Numbered from the stretch's first letter, positions 1-15,240 are shown. The stretch is DNA of 64,000 nt from Paracamarosporium sp. OC-R06-R3 (GCA_019828545.1 JACVRA010000246.1:186001-250000), one strand, 5' to 3'. The notes: generated by a model not told the origin, from the sequence alone. A program made the numbers and translations.

Positions 1-1614
1 GGCGGGATTGAAAAGGAAATTCGCTTCCGTGTACGACGTCGCCCGCTGAAGACCCCTCGGATCTGCGCGGTGGGTGCTTCCCCATGAGCTTATCTGGTTA
101 TACCACGGGCCACGGTAGTTCGGATCTACCTCTGTGGTTCGAGCTTCCGATAAAACAGAAGAAGGGATCTCCCACGTCGTCTCTGTCCCTGCCTCCGATT
201 GCACTTCAGGTTCGGATTTTGCCCTAAGCTGCTCAGCGGAATAAGAGGTGTGTGCCGCACGACTGCTGTTACGTGGCGGGGTGACTGGGGCGTCTGACCC
301 TCGCAAAGGCTGCTTGCTTCTGTTGGTCACAGGGCTGTGTGTAGTGCTTGATTTTTGTGAGGTATGTCGAGAGTGTCGCAATGAGGTATCCAAAGTCAAG
401 CCATTTTGGAACTGTGCTCGTAGACCGCTAGCAGGCGTTTGTGGCGCACTTCCAGAATGTGTGATACCATATGGATCGTAGGCCAGCGCAGGAGATAACA
501 TCGATCGCAAAGATCCTACTCGTCTCGGTGTACGACTTGGTCCTGAAGCAACTAGTTGCTGTTGGTACGCTTCTGGAATCCTTGGAACTTGCGGTACAGG
601 TTCTTTCTTCTTTTTTTGTTGCTTCAAAGATGCATCCGACAACCGTCTGGAAAGATCCTCAGTCGATCGCTGGGTCTCTTTTTTCATATTGATGAACTTC
701 TTCGCGCGCTCGGAGACGATTACCATGGATTCTTGGCTTGGTTTGCCGTGCGGCGAAGCAGGCATGCTGAAGTAATCGGAGTCATTATAGCTTGTTGAAG
801 GGCGAGATTCGTCGATTGACTGGACATGGATTGGGTATGTAGGTTGTTCTTTCGCGGCCTCATACGAATCTGGATTGTGCCTGGATTCGGATCGCGACCT
901 GACCACTCGAGACTTTAATTGTTCGATTTCCTCCACCAGAGCACCTTTGTCCTTTTCCAATCCGAGAATGAGCTCTGCAGCTTCCTGCAATGCTTCATCT
1001 CTCTTCTCCATGTTTGCCACTGTTTCGCCCGAAATCCTCAAAACATCTTGGTTCTGCTCGCGCAAGTCGGTCATTTCGTCTTCCATGTCTTGCACTTGGA
1101 GTGTGAGCTGACTGTTCGTCTCCCGCAAATCATGAACTTGATCTTGGTATGGCTCCAGCTCCTTGATTCGCTTCCGGTCCTCCTCGGCTTGATCCAGAAG
1201 CTTGTTGTGCTGATCTCTCAAGGCCTCAAGCCGCATTTTCAAGTCCATCTGTATGCTTTTCAGGGAGTCGTTTTCCGTTTGCAGCTCGCGCTGCGTGCGC
1301 GATCGTTGCAAAGCTCCTTCGCTCGGCCGCCTGGGCCGGCGCACTGGTGTTGCTTTCGTGGCGTCTTCCTCAACCTTCGCATTATCTAGCCATGGATCTG
1401 ACACCGCAGTATTAAGGGCCTCTGGCTGCGCCAGTCTGGGCTCAGTTGGCGTCGCAGTAGGTGTAACATGCGCGGCCCTTTTCGCATCCAGCGCGTTACG
1501 AAGAAGTTCAGACTTTGGCTCCGCAAATGAATCGGTGCGATTTCGTGAAGGGGGAGTCGAGATTGGCGTAGAAGGCAGGCTTGCGCGCCCAGATCGACGA
1601 ATTGGTGTACTCAT
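1..1614 (-). CDS. Coiled-coil protein, C-terminus cut by window edge
   Basis: A single open frame runs on the minus strand from an ATG at 1614 to base 1 with no stop, giving 538 codons without an end. I read every codon by hand. The first ~110 residues are Ser/Thr/Pro/Arg rich and look disordered. Residues ~115-235 form a heptad-rich coiled coil dense in Glu, Lys, Gln and Leu. A low-complexity Ser/Pro tail follows, with a lysine-rich patch (KQQKKKKE) near residue 335. There is no signal peptide or membrane segment. The layout resembles fungal cytoskeletal, septum or spindle-pole scaffold proteins, but I do not recognise the family and assign no function. No intron is evident. The next gene upstream is ERG27, about 1.9 kb away on the same strand. 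Confidence 0.75.
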   Translation of the reverse strand, partial: MSTPIRRSGRASLPSTPISTPPSRNRTDSFAEPKSELLRNALDAKRAAHVTPTATPTEPRLAQPEALNTAVSDPWLDNAKVEEDATKATPVRRPRRPSEGALQRSRTQRELQTENDSLKSIQMDLKMRLEALRDQHNKLLDQAEEDRKRIKELEPYQDQVHDLRETNSQLTLQVQDMEDEMTDLREQNQDVLRISGETVANMEKRDEALQEAAELILGLEKDKGALVEEIEQLKSRVVRSRSESRHNPDSYEAAKEQPTYPIHVQSIDESRPSTSYNDSDYFSMPASPHGKPSQESMVIVSERAKKFINMKKETQRSTEDLSRRLSDASLKQQKKKKEPVPQVPRIPEAYQQQLVASGPSRTPRRVGSLRSMLSPALAYDPYGITHSGSAPQTPASGLRAQFQNGLTLDTSLRHSRHTSQKSSTTHSPVTNRSKQPLRGSDAPVTPPRNSSRAAHTSYSAEQLRAKSEPEVQSEAGTETTWEIPSSVLSEARTTEVDPNYRGPWYNQISSWGSTHRADPRGLQRATSYTEANFLFNPA

Positions 1615-3484
1615 TTTGTGGAATGGCTTGGTGATAGTCCGCGGTAATGTACGGCGGCGGCGCTGTGAGACTGTTTATACCTTGTGTCGAAAGTGGAAGC
1701 CTGTGTGCTGAACAATGACTCTTTATCCCAAGGATAATAGGATTCTACGTCACAGTTGACTTGTTCTACCGCGCTCCTGTACAATGTGGGCGCGATATAG
1801 TACAGTAGAGTGCAGTCGCATATACGAAATGAGTGAAAGAATCATGCGCGTCGAAAGTGAGAAGCACTTGGAGCAGCATGTGTAGTGCAGTCGCGTGCGA
1901 AGTGAGGTGGAAAGTCACTGGACAGAGGCTCGGAGGAGATGTCCTTCGGTTCCATATCGTGTTCAGTGTGGCGGCGCAGTGAAAGGCGGGCGCGGACAAG
2001 TCCAAATGAAAAGGTCAACAACGAAGCTCTCATTCCATGTTCCTGCAGCAATGGCAATGGCGATGCTCGAAACGGTTCCCGCGCAAAGAATGCTGTGCGG
2101 CCCCTCACAATGCCGCGACAACGAGCAAGACGACCCAGCAAGGGAACTGGAGGGCGCAAGCGTGCGGGTCGCGCATGGAGCAGGCAGCGGGACGCGACGA
2201 GGAAGCCGCGACCCGCGACGCTGGCTCCTCAGGGCCCGCTCCCCTTTTGTGGAGGGCGCAGACGCCATTGGTCCCGCCGGCGTGAATGGCCAGGATTCTC
2301 GCATACCACCCCGGCACACATGTGCCCATCACGCTTGACCTCAGCCCTCCACGAATATGAAGACGATAACCATGATGACGCCCCTGAGAGCGTCGACGCC
2401 TGATTGTTCGGATATTGTGCGTGGCTTTTCCGCCAAGGAGAGCAGACGGGCGTTGGGTATCCGCCGTCGCAGTTGGTGCCCACGGGCCGACATGTCTCCT
2501 CTTCGTGCCGTGTCCTCCAAGGTTAGTCCAAGGCGATCATCTACCTCTGGCTCGCGAAGCCGCACGGAAGGAGGGCGTCCAGAAACCCAAATTCCAAAAT
2601 ATCAATTGGGTATCGAGAACAGTCCCCTCGAGCCCTAAACGGGTCACTGGTGCCGTATCGGAAAGGATCTGAGCACATGCCGGTGCCGGTTCAGGAGCCT
2701 CGCTCCCACTAGCCTACCAGATATTTCAATCGCCGAGTAAATCCCCGATGGCACCGTCGTAGTGAAAATGACCCCATAAAGGCGGAGACACTCTTCGTTG
2801 TTCTCGTGTGACGCCGTTGGACGATTGCTACTCTTGATAGCTCAACGGCCAAGCACTTACAATCAAATCACTGAGTGTAATCAGCTTCCGTGGCAACCTG
2901 TACACTGCAGAGTAAATCAACAATTGGTACTATTCAAGAAATCGTTACGTTCTGAACAGCTATTAAGTAAGTATGTTTTCTTGGGGACGTTGTAAGAACG
3001 TGTGCATGAGAACAGTGTCAAATCCCAGGTAATGCATGCATGTATCGCATATACAATCAAATCTGCTTCCTCTTACACTAGAGGTCCAACACTCATGCAA
3101 CAGCCGCTGTGCAATCTAAATCAGGCCTCTACACTCAGCAAACCCAATCCTTCTCCGGCCTCAAGGTTTGCCGAACAGCACACAAGGCGGGGTCGGATCC
3201 AGCTACCCACTACATGAAACATAGCTTCTGTTACCTGTCTAATTTAGCTTTTGCACCATTCTTGACGACGCGATTCCTCCCCTTTTCCCGACTGCACGTA
3301 CCCGCATCGGTGAGGATGGTATTACAAGTATTAAATTTGCTACAGCAAAGCCGATCGCACCGCATCCTCCTCAGACGTTGGGCCTGCCGTGTGACCCTTA
3401 TGCCCGGTCCCCGGTCGTCACAATGATCACGCCTGTAGAACGTAAGACCCCACGCCAGTTGGCCTTGATATCACAAAAGCCCTC
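1615..3484. other. Intergenic, no supported gene
   Basis: This stretch holds the upstream region of the coiled-coil gene and the 3' side of ERG27. At 1900-2640 it is GC rich, with short overlapping ORFs in several frames, none with recognisable domains or consistent splice sites. An 11-bp direct repeat lies at 1809-1819 and 1884-1894. I see nothing else. Confidence 0.6.
1809..1894. repeat. 11-bp direct repeat pair
   Basis: AGTGCAGTCGC occurs at 1809-1819 and again at 1884-1894, 75 bp apart, about 200-280 bp upstream of the coiled-coil gene start. It may be a duplicated protein-binding site or chance. Confidence 0.4.
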
Positions 3485-4855
3485 CTACTCCATGTCGAAC
3501 CCCACTCCCGCCTCGTTTAGCCTCCGCTCCCAATCCACCCGCATCCTTTCCAGCTCCTTCCAGCACCGCTCTCCTTCCTGTACAAACTTCTCCACTGATT
3601 GCGGTGTTGATTTTTTCGCATAAGGACTACGCCCGTACTTCCTCAGCGCCTCTCCCATCTTACCGCCCCATCCCCAGCCCTCGGTTTCCGTCCTTTCCAC
3701 CCGCTCGTTGCCCCACACATCGGTCGCACTACCCCACTTGCCCACTCCCTCTCTCTGCTCCATCGTGTCCAGTGTGTTCTGTTTCGCCAACGCCAGCCAG
3801 ACTGCAGCCACGGCACCCTTCTCCACCGTCACAACGTGCCACTGGCTGCCCAACCAGCGGCTAATGTAACACACCAGCCTCCATAGGTATTCGAGGACAA
3901 GAGCAAGCGGCATGATTGGTGTGTGCGTGATGCCGGGGTGTGAGAGGTATATGCGGGGCTTTGTGGTCTTCTCAGAGGGGTGTTCGTAATCGAGGTACTG
4001 GTTTACGTAGGACTCGGTAGATGGAAGGACCGACGTTATTGCCATGATATCGGTCAGGCGCTTCGAGGACTCGTAAGCCAGGTCACTTGTGATGCCCTGA
4101 ATATCTTGCATGTCGAAGGCGTGCTCGTACGCCTCAACACTACTCGTCCAGATCAGCCTGCCCAGTGTGTGCTCGGTTTGAGACCGTCTCGCTAGCAGCG
4201 GCGCAAGATGATGTCCCAAAAGATAGTGCCCGAAGAAATTGGCGCAAAAGATCTCGCCCAAGGGCGGTTCCTCTCTCTTGCTGCCATCTGATGCAGGTGG
4301 GAGCTGCGGTTTCGTAGTCCATCCAACACTACCAATCTTAAAGGTTGGCCATGTCGTGCTCGTTTTCCAACTTGTGAGGATAGTTCCGAAGGCCAGCGGC
4401 CAGTTAATGCCCGTCCAGCCGCCAATACCCGCATTGCATATGACGACGTCAAGCTTGGGCACCGTTTCGCGCAGTTTTTTGCTCAGTTTCTGCACAGAGA
4501 CCAGGCTGAGAAGATCAAGCCTCTCCTGCCGCAGCAACACGCGTCGTTGCAAAACTTGCGACACCCCCGGTAGTGTCTTCTCCGCCTTGCGACATACTTC
4601 CTGCAGCTTCTCTTGTAATCTCGCGATTGACGCGTCGCCTTTGCGTTGGTCGCGCGTCGTGATTATCAGGACCAGGGTTTCGTTTTGCGGTCGTGTTTGG
4701 AGAAATTCGTCGATCAGACGGGTACCGATTCCAAGGCCAAGACCGCTGAAACAATGTCAATTGACGATTCCGTAATAGTTTTCGGGAATAGCTTACCTGT
4801 TGGCGCCCGTGACGAGGACGTAGAAGGCATTGTGCGGCGCAGGGGAATCTGACAT
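3485..4855 (-). CDS. ERG27: 3-keto-steroid reductase (sterol C-4 demethylation)
   Basis: This is a short-chain dehydrogenase/reductase that reduces the C-3 ketone formed during sterol C-4 demethylation in ergosterol synthesis at the ER, working with Erg25 and Erg26. Exons are 4855-4797 and 4745-3485, with a 51-bp GT-AG intron, giving 439 aa. Splicing creates the cofactor motif TGANSGLG (residues 16-23). NAG lies at 124-126. The catalytic Ser is at 221/222, and YESSKR puts Tyr at 244 and Lys at 248; this YxSSKR form is typical of Erg27. The protein is longer than yeast Erg27 (about 350 aa), with an insert after NAG and a Lys/Glu/Arg-rich tail. I chose MSDSP as the start because the nucleotide-binding strand follows directly; in-frame upstream Mets exist. 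Fungal Erg27 is the target of hydroxyanilide fungicides (family knowledge). Confidence 0.88.
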
Positions 4856-6331
4856 GTTGCTTGGAAGTAGGAAAAGACCATTCGGACGTTCGTTGGCCCA
4901 CTTGCCGAGCTCCCGCATACTAAACCTCACGTGTTCCCCTGAACGATCACAATCACAGTGGGTTATAGTCTGAGTACTCATGGTGCAAAGTCTAACGAGA
5001 ACATAGTCCGTCTAGAAATCAGACTTGTAATTCTAGTGTTCTCGAAACTATAGACTATTAGAAACACTACACGAACCAATACCCTCACAAGGTACCGAAG
5101 ACCTCAATCACGCAAACGAAAGCTATCGCATTGGCTACGTGGGAAGCGACATTTTGGAAGTCAATGTCACGAGAAATCCCAGCAGACGATGTCTTTACTC
5201 ATTACAAATTGTCCAAGCGGTACATATCACATCTATGGTGTGCATCCAAGCTATGAACTCGGAACGTTTACTTTCCTCTCTAAAACAGGCAAGTGATATC
5301 ATGCTAAACTTTGCTTTGATGGCTGTCATTAGCATTGAGCACACTAATTTCATCCCTTCGACCCAAGTCATCAGGAACCTTCTCCATGTACAAGCAGACC
5401 ATCCGGTTTTCACACTGCCCATGGATTCATGAGACAGTCTGGCCAACAGCTGTCTAGTCAGCCATCATCGGTGCGATACATCCAACGACAAAAATGCCTC
5501 AACAATAGCGACTAGTGGGCAAGTCATGCGTGTCAAGGTGCTCGCGTGGACAAGGCAAGCACGGGCGTACATAATACCTAGAGCACATCAGCCCTACGCC
5601 CAGCTAATGCAGGAGTAGAGAGGAGTACACTACCGTATGACGCTAACAACAGATCTGCGAAGTGAGTTGTGTTGGGCACATGCATGTATGTTTGCTCGGA
5701 TCCATATACCGAATCCTGTTGCAGGTTCAGCGTTTGAGATAGACAGAGGCATGTCTGCTTGATTTGCTCAACGGAGAAAGCCGATTGAATCATCGGGCAT
5801 CAGATCCCCCATCGGGACATCTGTACGCCGGTATAGTTCGAGAACTCTACATCTGCACGTCAACTCTGGTGTCAAGATGTGAAGCTAGGATATACAGGGC
5901 TGATACATGTACTGTTGAACCTTGCGGACCTCGGAATGTTTCATGGTACATATCGGAGCCACCTCCGCTTTCCATGATGCGTGAGTCTCATGCTTAAAAT
6001 GGTCATGAAGCTGTGCCAGTACCTCGCATTACTGCCCGCATTAGATTTGAGGTGCTTGTCAGTCTTGATATGTAGGTCTATAGGGAATTGAAAGGCAATT
6101 ATCGCCTGATTTCTTTGCGCTAAACCAGTGGAGTACTCTCCGGGTGGATTGAAGCGGACCAGAGTGCACCAGTCGCTACAGGCATCTGTAGCAGGTAGGG
6201 GTTGGCATGATTCATCTAGTCTGACCTTACCCGAACTGATGTTGCCTAGCCTTAGGTAGCGCGACAGGAGGTTGGGAATGTCATCAGTCCAAGCCGCTGG
6301 TCGAACTTCAACAATCGGGCCGGCATCTTGA

Positions 6332-6357
6332 CAGTCCCTCGGGCCGACCCGAGACTG
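6332..6357. repeat. Inverted repeat (hairpin)
   Basis: CTCGGG (6338-6343) and CCCGAG (6348-6353) pair perfectly around a CCGA loop. CAGT and ACTG outside extend the stem by 4 bp past a 2-nt bulge. It lies in the gene desert; function unknown. Confidence 0.5.
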
Positions 6358-9300
6358 ACAGTGCCAAAAGTAAAGCTCTCATCGGTGAGTCCGTCACAAT
6401 CTTCTACCAATACTTGAGCCGACAACTCATATTTTACCTATTCGCCAAACAACGTTTCGTGGATCCGGGTAAAGTTCCAAGTGGGGTATATGAGCCCCAG
6501 CTATGCCGGGGCATGCGAGATGAAATGTACCGGCGTGATCGAGCAGTAGTATCAAGTAGGCGAATGCACCAAAAGGAGCGTGAGACCGGTTTTCAAAACG
6601 CGTGTCCTTGAGCCTGAGTGGGCTGTCGGATCTGCGTACAATCCTTGTTGCAAGTCTTTAGGGCCAATCGATCCTTGCAAATTGTAGCCGAGACCTCAAG
6701 TCTGGTCGATCCTGAGCATCGGCTCAACATGGCTTTGCGGCAAGCGCGTGCTGCACAGTGCACATGTTGGCTGGTAGAATTTTCATGCTTCAAGAGCCTA
6801 GGTGTTATTCTTGCTGCGCAGAGCTCTGTTCCTGGACGCGTGGACACTTGGACAAAAATAGGTTATAAGTTTGAAAAACGAAACTATTGTTTAAAGTGCC
6901 AGCGCCCTGGAGCTAAGTGATAGGTTTGTAACAAATCCTGATTATGCGGCGTTGCTGATGCGCAGGGCACATGTGCCGTTACTATCGCAGCCCTGCACAG
7001 TTCGGACGAGATGGTGAATAGTAACCCTGTCTGGAAGCTTTTGGAGCCGACCTCGTGCAGGCAAAAGGATAATTTGTTTGGACTGTACGTGGCGGTTTGA
7101 TAAGATGACTAGTCCCCGGAACTTTCGGCGGTTGTCACACTTGGAGAAAGCTTTCCCGGCTGCATGTGTTAGCATTGGAATCGGACTGTAACAAAAGCGT
7201 TAAGCACAGTCTTCTACAATGACGGTAAAAGGACGTCAGACTGGTGGTTATAGATCAAGTAACCTTTAAGGCTGCCTGCAAAGATGTTTGAACTACGTTG
7301 CCGGAAAGTTCAGATGCTGTACCGACATGGTTACCTGGATTTAGCGGTGTGACTGACCTGCAGATGACTCAATCTACAATCGATTGTGTGGTAAGCTATA
7401 CGGGGGAGTGACCACAAATGTCAGCTGGTGGTGCAGTGATCCAGAGTGGGTCAAAGACGAGTTTCAGGATTCCGGCAATTTTCACCTGCCGAACCAAGGG
7501 GCAGGGAGGGGACCTCCAACGGTCCGTGGAAGCTACAGCCCCCGCCACCAACCACAATCCCTTGAACTAAGACGTTAAGCCAAAACTCTGTACCGTTGTG
7601 TACCGTCACATTTGTGCGCGCCTTGAATCGTCCCACAGTAAGTGGGACCGAATCCTACAACGTGGTGGCTGCAGCTACGGGCATTTGCGTTAGCCGGGTG
7701 GGGTCGACATCCCCCATACTGCTTGAAACCCAGCCGCCTGTGTAGAAGTTCCAGAAACTTTCTAGAGCGTGGAGCAGCTACAATCGAACGCTTCTAGCGA
7801 TGTCATGAATCGCTGACGAAGGAATTGCACTGATCTGCGTCGGTTAGTTTCGGGCATTGAACGGTGAGCAGCCTGCACGAAAGATCAAGCCACACATTGG
7901 CCCTGGCCCTCAAAGGGGGCCGAAGTATGACGTGAACCGTCTCTGTTCCCTGGCTGTGCAGACGCTGATTGAAGGGACACCGCATCGCTATCGGCGCCGT
8001 GCATTCTCATCGTTGATCACGCGCGATAAAGAGATTCGTGGAAGCCAGAAACCACATTGTCACTGACTCTTTCGCCCCGCTGTCCGTGATGGCTTGACCG
8101 TGAATGCGGTGAGCATAGGAAGGATTAAGCGTCCGAGTCAGTACTTTGGGGCATTTTCTGCTGGCTGCGTGCCTGGAATTTTGCGCGCATGAAGGCTTGT
8201 GTGACCAGCAGCGATTCTAACTGGCGAGCAGAAGCGAAAACCCAATCGCATGATTGCGTGACCCTGGAGACCGGAGCGATGTTACCTATCTCTGGGCTTG
8301 TATAACGTGATGGAGACTGACAGGCCGTTATGCGGGCATCGCGACCATGTGTTAAGTGGAGGGATACTCTTTGTTGCAAGTGTTGTTATGCTGCTTTGGC
8401 TTTGCCACCACTTTGCGAGTTTCTACCGTACGGCCATGCGCAATGCGGAGAGCGACGTTCCGTTCGGAGCTGTTGGTGAGAGATGTGCTCTCGGGAGCAA
8501 CAGCAGCATCGCAACAATCTGCAGCAAACTGTAATCTTGAGCACGCGGGATAATTGCTAGGAGCAGGGCACTCTGGACCGATGACCGTCGTACATCAAGG
8601 TTTACGACCGGAACTGATGCCGTAGCGTGAGAAATGATCAGTGGGACGCAATGTAAAGCCAGGCCCGCCCTCACAGGCGTGCAAGGTCAACGCTCAGCTG
8701 GTAACCGGGTACAACCGCGTGGCATCCGGCGTGACCGCCTCTCTGTAGACGTCGTGCACTGGGAGCAGCCGAGGTGTGAGGTTGTACCTAAAGCTGCAGG
8801 AACCATGCGTCCTGCAGCAGCATTGACCAGTGACAAGGCGCCATGGAGAGCGCCGCACATTAGCGACTCGATGATAGCGTCAACGGTGACGCATCCCGGC
8901 GGTAGGACGATGGGACATGCATGATACAGATCGCAAATGGTGAGCCCGAAACGACGACGAAACATTGTGGTACATTCGACTACGAGAACAAGATGAAAAC
9001 TCTTGCCAGAGGGGTATTGTGCTCATTTCCGTGCCGTATCCAGTGCGCCTTGCTGAAAATCCAAACGTGGGTATTGAGAGACAATTCGAAGGAGAGTGTG
9101 TGTCATCGGCGCTTGCCTGCAGAGCCCTTGCAATCGCCTTCTATACGTTAGAAAAAGGGTGGCATCGATGGGTAATATTGGGGGAACGGACCGCAATTCT
9201 CATCCAGTCTGTATTCACTGTGACGCGGATTAGGACATGCGCATAAGACGACATATATAATGACTTACACAGCAACTACATTGGGTTGACATCGCCTCTG

Positions 9301-9892
9301 CGTCTCTTGATACTTGGTACACCAAGCGCGGACGGTATAGCGAAGATGAGAGCACTTGTAGTGTACTTGGGTGTAATCGCACATGCCGGGGAGAGTATAT
9401 GAAGACTGTTCGGTGGCAGGTAGGACACAATGGTTGGGTTGGGTTGGACTTGAGCTATGAGGTGTGGTCTTCAAACGGTCGGAATGATAGACATGGAAGC
9501 GCGTCGGACCGTCCCATAATATATTTCTACCATGGCAAGCCAACGGATCGGAGCCAAACGTTGTCGCAATGCAAGATGGACCATGCCATTGGACCCCCTT
9601 GAGCGGTCCGTCACCATGCAGGCAATTGCTTAGCCACGGTGGTTGCGGAGGTGGCTATCCGTGGTCCTAGCCTGGGCGCCGGAGAGAAGTCGTCTGCTTT
9701 TGGCGGCGTGCTGGAATGACAAGATCACATACTGCAGGGAGTACAGCACTAAGGCGCTTGCGTGTAAGATAAGAGGGTGAAGTAACGGCCAGGAACGTCT
9801 GACAGGGTTCAAGTGGTCGCGGAGAGCGGTTAGAGGAAGCGGATGGTGCCAGATGCTCGCCTCGCTACTAGCTCCCCAACAAGCCTACAGTA

Positions 9893-9910
9893 CCCGCCTC
9901 ACAAGGCGGG
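9893..9910. repeat. Inverted repeat (7-bp perfect hairpin)
   Basis: CCCGCCT (9893-9899) and AGGCGGG (9904-9910) form a GC-rich stem with a CACA loop. No gene ends next to it, so it is not assigned as a terminator. Confidence 0.5.
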
Positions 9911-11448
9911 CGGATCTGCGGCCACGGTTCCACGTTGGACGCAGGAAAATGCGCGTGGGCTTGAATCGCCGTTACGGTCTATAGTAGTGGGGTGAGGCTC
10001 GTGTCGCCTGGGATGCCTTGACCTGACCCACCCATTAGTGGCACAGCGGTAACGCTATTTAAGACGAGTATTAATACCATCCTTTGTGATCATCTATCAT
10101 GCTCGAGTCACCTTAGCGATACTCTCTGAAACGTGTGGGCGACTATTTGCTGACGCCGAACTTGGTACATGCCGTCCCGCGCCCGACTCGGAGGCCAGAA
10201 GGAGCATCAACAGGTTAAGCCATTGCCGAGTGAGACGGGTTCGGATGCACACCATGATATGCTTACCCGTGCACTGCTGGTCGGTGTGAGAGGCGAACGA
10301 TTCACGCATGGCCAACTCTGCAGCCCCGGGTATCTCCCCTAGGTCCCGGAACATTCTACTCACCAGCTGGTTCGCTTGGGTTCGCTTAATGTCGAGATGG
10401 ATACGTTTTGACTTTTCGTTAGTAGGGCTCTCATATAGACCTCGTGGAACGGGCGGAGTGAACGAGCAGGCAACATATGCATGCGCAAGGCAACACGCAG
10501 GACTAGCTCAGGTTCGTATAGGACAAATCTGGACGTGGCTACCCAGTTCTACGGTAACCCCATTGCAGTACTCGCCACACACGGGGCACCGTTTTTATGG
10601 CATGGGCGGACGGCACGAGCTCCGGAGAAGTGCTCGTTGTCATAGCTGGCCTTGATGTGCCGAGCAATTATCATGACAAGTACGAGCATCCACACCCAAT
10701 CCAAGCAATTCCGAGTGGAAAATTTCACCCCTAAAACGAAGGTTGACCAAAGTGAGGGTGTTAGGCGAACGGTGAAGCGCGATCCTTTCCAATTCGTTGC
10801 AGAGAACAGCCGGTAAAGGTGTGCTTGCTTGGGGGTGTTGGGTATCAGGGGTGCAAGATCCCCGACTGGCAATGGGTTTCCATCGGGTGTCGCTTGGGTG
10901 ATGGCACAGTGGGTGACCACATTCGGGGCACCCCTTGTCTCGGTCCCTGAACTCTTGCGTTCTGTCTGTCTATTCAATACCCCAGATTCGGTTACGCATT
11001 TCTGGGAAGCTAGTGAAGCGGACCGAAACTTCAGGCTGAGGAGCATATATAATATTACGGCAAGGATACCTACCCGGCAAGCTCGTTAGATCGTTCTTCA
11101 GGTCACTGTATGGCGCTACCCCAACCCCGCACTAGGAAGCGGTCGTCAGGGTTGTAGAGGCTTTGACGGCTATATTAGAGAGATTTATTACCTGGACGCG
11201 AACAGGATGGCAAGTCAGCTGCATCTTGGTTCCGCTTGCACAAGTCAACGGCGACTCAGCGGCTCACTCGTCAGCAGCCACGCATTCCAGCCTGCCTGCC
11301 CTCGTGGCGGTGAGCAATGTCACTTCTCAGCCATGTCAGAAACAGTGGTAGCCTCGGGATGCCGTGGTGCTATCGAAAAGTGAACCAGCGGATAGGGAAG
11401 ATGCAAGATGGCAATGGAGGGTATAACAAACGTCAATTATGCGGTATA

Positions 11449-14080
<2,632 letters not shown>

Positions 14081-15240
14081 TTAGTCGCTGTCCTCGGAGT
14101 CATCTTCTCCCTCGTCCTCCTTCTTCTTCTTGCCGCCCTCCAGTTCTCGCTGCGCGCGAATGCCTTCCTCTTCCTTGGCCATTGCTTCTTGCGCCTCGGA
14201 ACCGCCCAGAGCCTTCATTCTGTCCACGGCACCAGGCATTCTGCCAACCTGGTCAGAGACCTCGCCTCGCCCGATAAGGCTGACCACGATACTGCCTCCC
14301 ACGATGAACGTTAGCACGAAGCGGTATATGGCATACCATGGCGGAGTCCATCCCCGGTAAGTCGCGCGAGTGTCGACGTAGTACAACAGCGTGAAGGCCA
14401 TGAACTGGGTGATCAGAGCATATTCCACCGGCATCAACACGGTTGGCCATGCTATTGCCGGCGCCACGACTCCTATGGCGTAGCGACTGTAGCCATGGTG
14501 GCCGCCGTAGCCTGCGAATTCAAGACCCCAATGGATGGCGCCGAGGAAGGACAGAATCTGGGCACGTTAGCGCCATCAAGGATAGAACCATGATCGTACT
14601 CACCACAGCACCGTAGCCAACTTGCAGTGGCTCAAGTATGTGGAGAAGCGTGGTGGCGGTCTGTGACGACATCAAATACCCGTAGCCAGCTACGGCGTGG
14701 TTGATTTCATAGGCGCAGGCAACGGTGGAGAGAGATGTTGCAAGGTACGGCAGGACTCCAGCAAGTCCAATGTAGTATGCCTGTCGCGGGACCTCGGTCA
14801 GGTTGAACGTGTCTTTGATGGTGTTCTAGGCGTCTTAGTACACAAACCGAAACATGGAACTGCACCGGGTAACTTACGAGGTCTTGCTTGATGCCGGCGC
14901 TCATGTCTATGTCCTGATGTGTAGGTTCACCACCTACTTCTCCTACGAAAGGATGGATGCTCGATGTCGTCGAGACCGTTTCCGGAGTAGGCTTGATCTT
15001 TTCTTGGGCATATCTCTGCTCTGCTTGTTTGCGCTCTTCCGAAAGGGCACGGCGCAGCACGGCAGTTTGTATTGGTTTCAATTGAGTCAATTGGGGTATT
15101 TGTGGGCGTTTCGAGGCTACTGAGCTGAAATGCGTTGCCCAGTTTGTGGCTGGAGTCGCGATGCGGAAGCTCGGAGCTGGGCGAGCAGCCGACGCTGGGA
15201 TGGTCCTCAGCGCCAGACGTGACGCGCCCGTTCGCAACAT
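14081..15240 (-). CDS. Mitochondrial DUF3429 (TMEM69-like) membrane protein
   Basis: Exons are 15240-14878, 14825-14604 and 14557-14081, with introns of 52 and 46 bp, giving 353 aa. The N-terminus (MLRTGASRLALRTI, Arg/Ser/Ala rich, no acidic residues) is a likely mitochondrial targeting sequence. Residues ~122-300 carry the DUF3429 core: PRQAYYIGLAGVLPYLATS, the LLHILEPLQVGYGAV segment ending exon 2, GAIHWGLEFAGYGG across the second splice junction, then several hydrophobic helices including LMPVEYALITQFMAF and the segment after WTPPWYAIYR. The tail is very hydrophilic (GGKKKKEDEGEDDSEDSD). The family resembles TMEM69 and probably sits in the inner mitochondrial membrane; its biochemical role is unknown. 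The ATG follows a short frame opened only by a TTG, so 15240 is the likely start. It is divergent from HSP70. Confidence 0.85.

Larger units (their letters stand above)
4856..11448. other. Gene-poor region of 6.6 kb
   Basis: No ORF here shows a recognisable domain, plausible splice structure or sustained codon bias; the longest is 165 codons and looks random on both strands. Base composition looks balanced, not the AT-rich state of heavily RIP-mutated repeats. I found no tRNA-like B box, tandem array or obvious long terminal repeat. Two short perfect hairpins are listed separately. It includes the upstream region of ERG27 and the 3' flank of GUT1. Confidence 0.6.

Noticed and set aside
1895..2640. 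Cluster of overlapping ORFs on both strands, 74-154 codons
   Set aside because: GC-rich DNA opens several frames at once; no frame has a domain, splice sites or conserved look.
10549..11046. 165-codon minus-strand ORF in the gene desert
   Set aside because: Residue use looks random, with no domain and no flanking exons.
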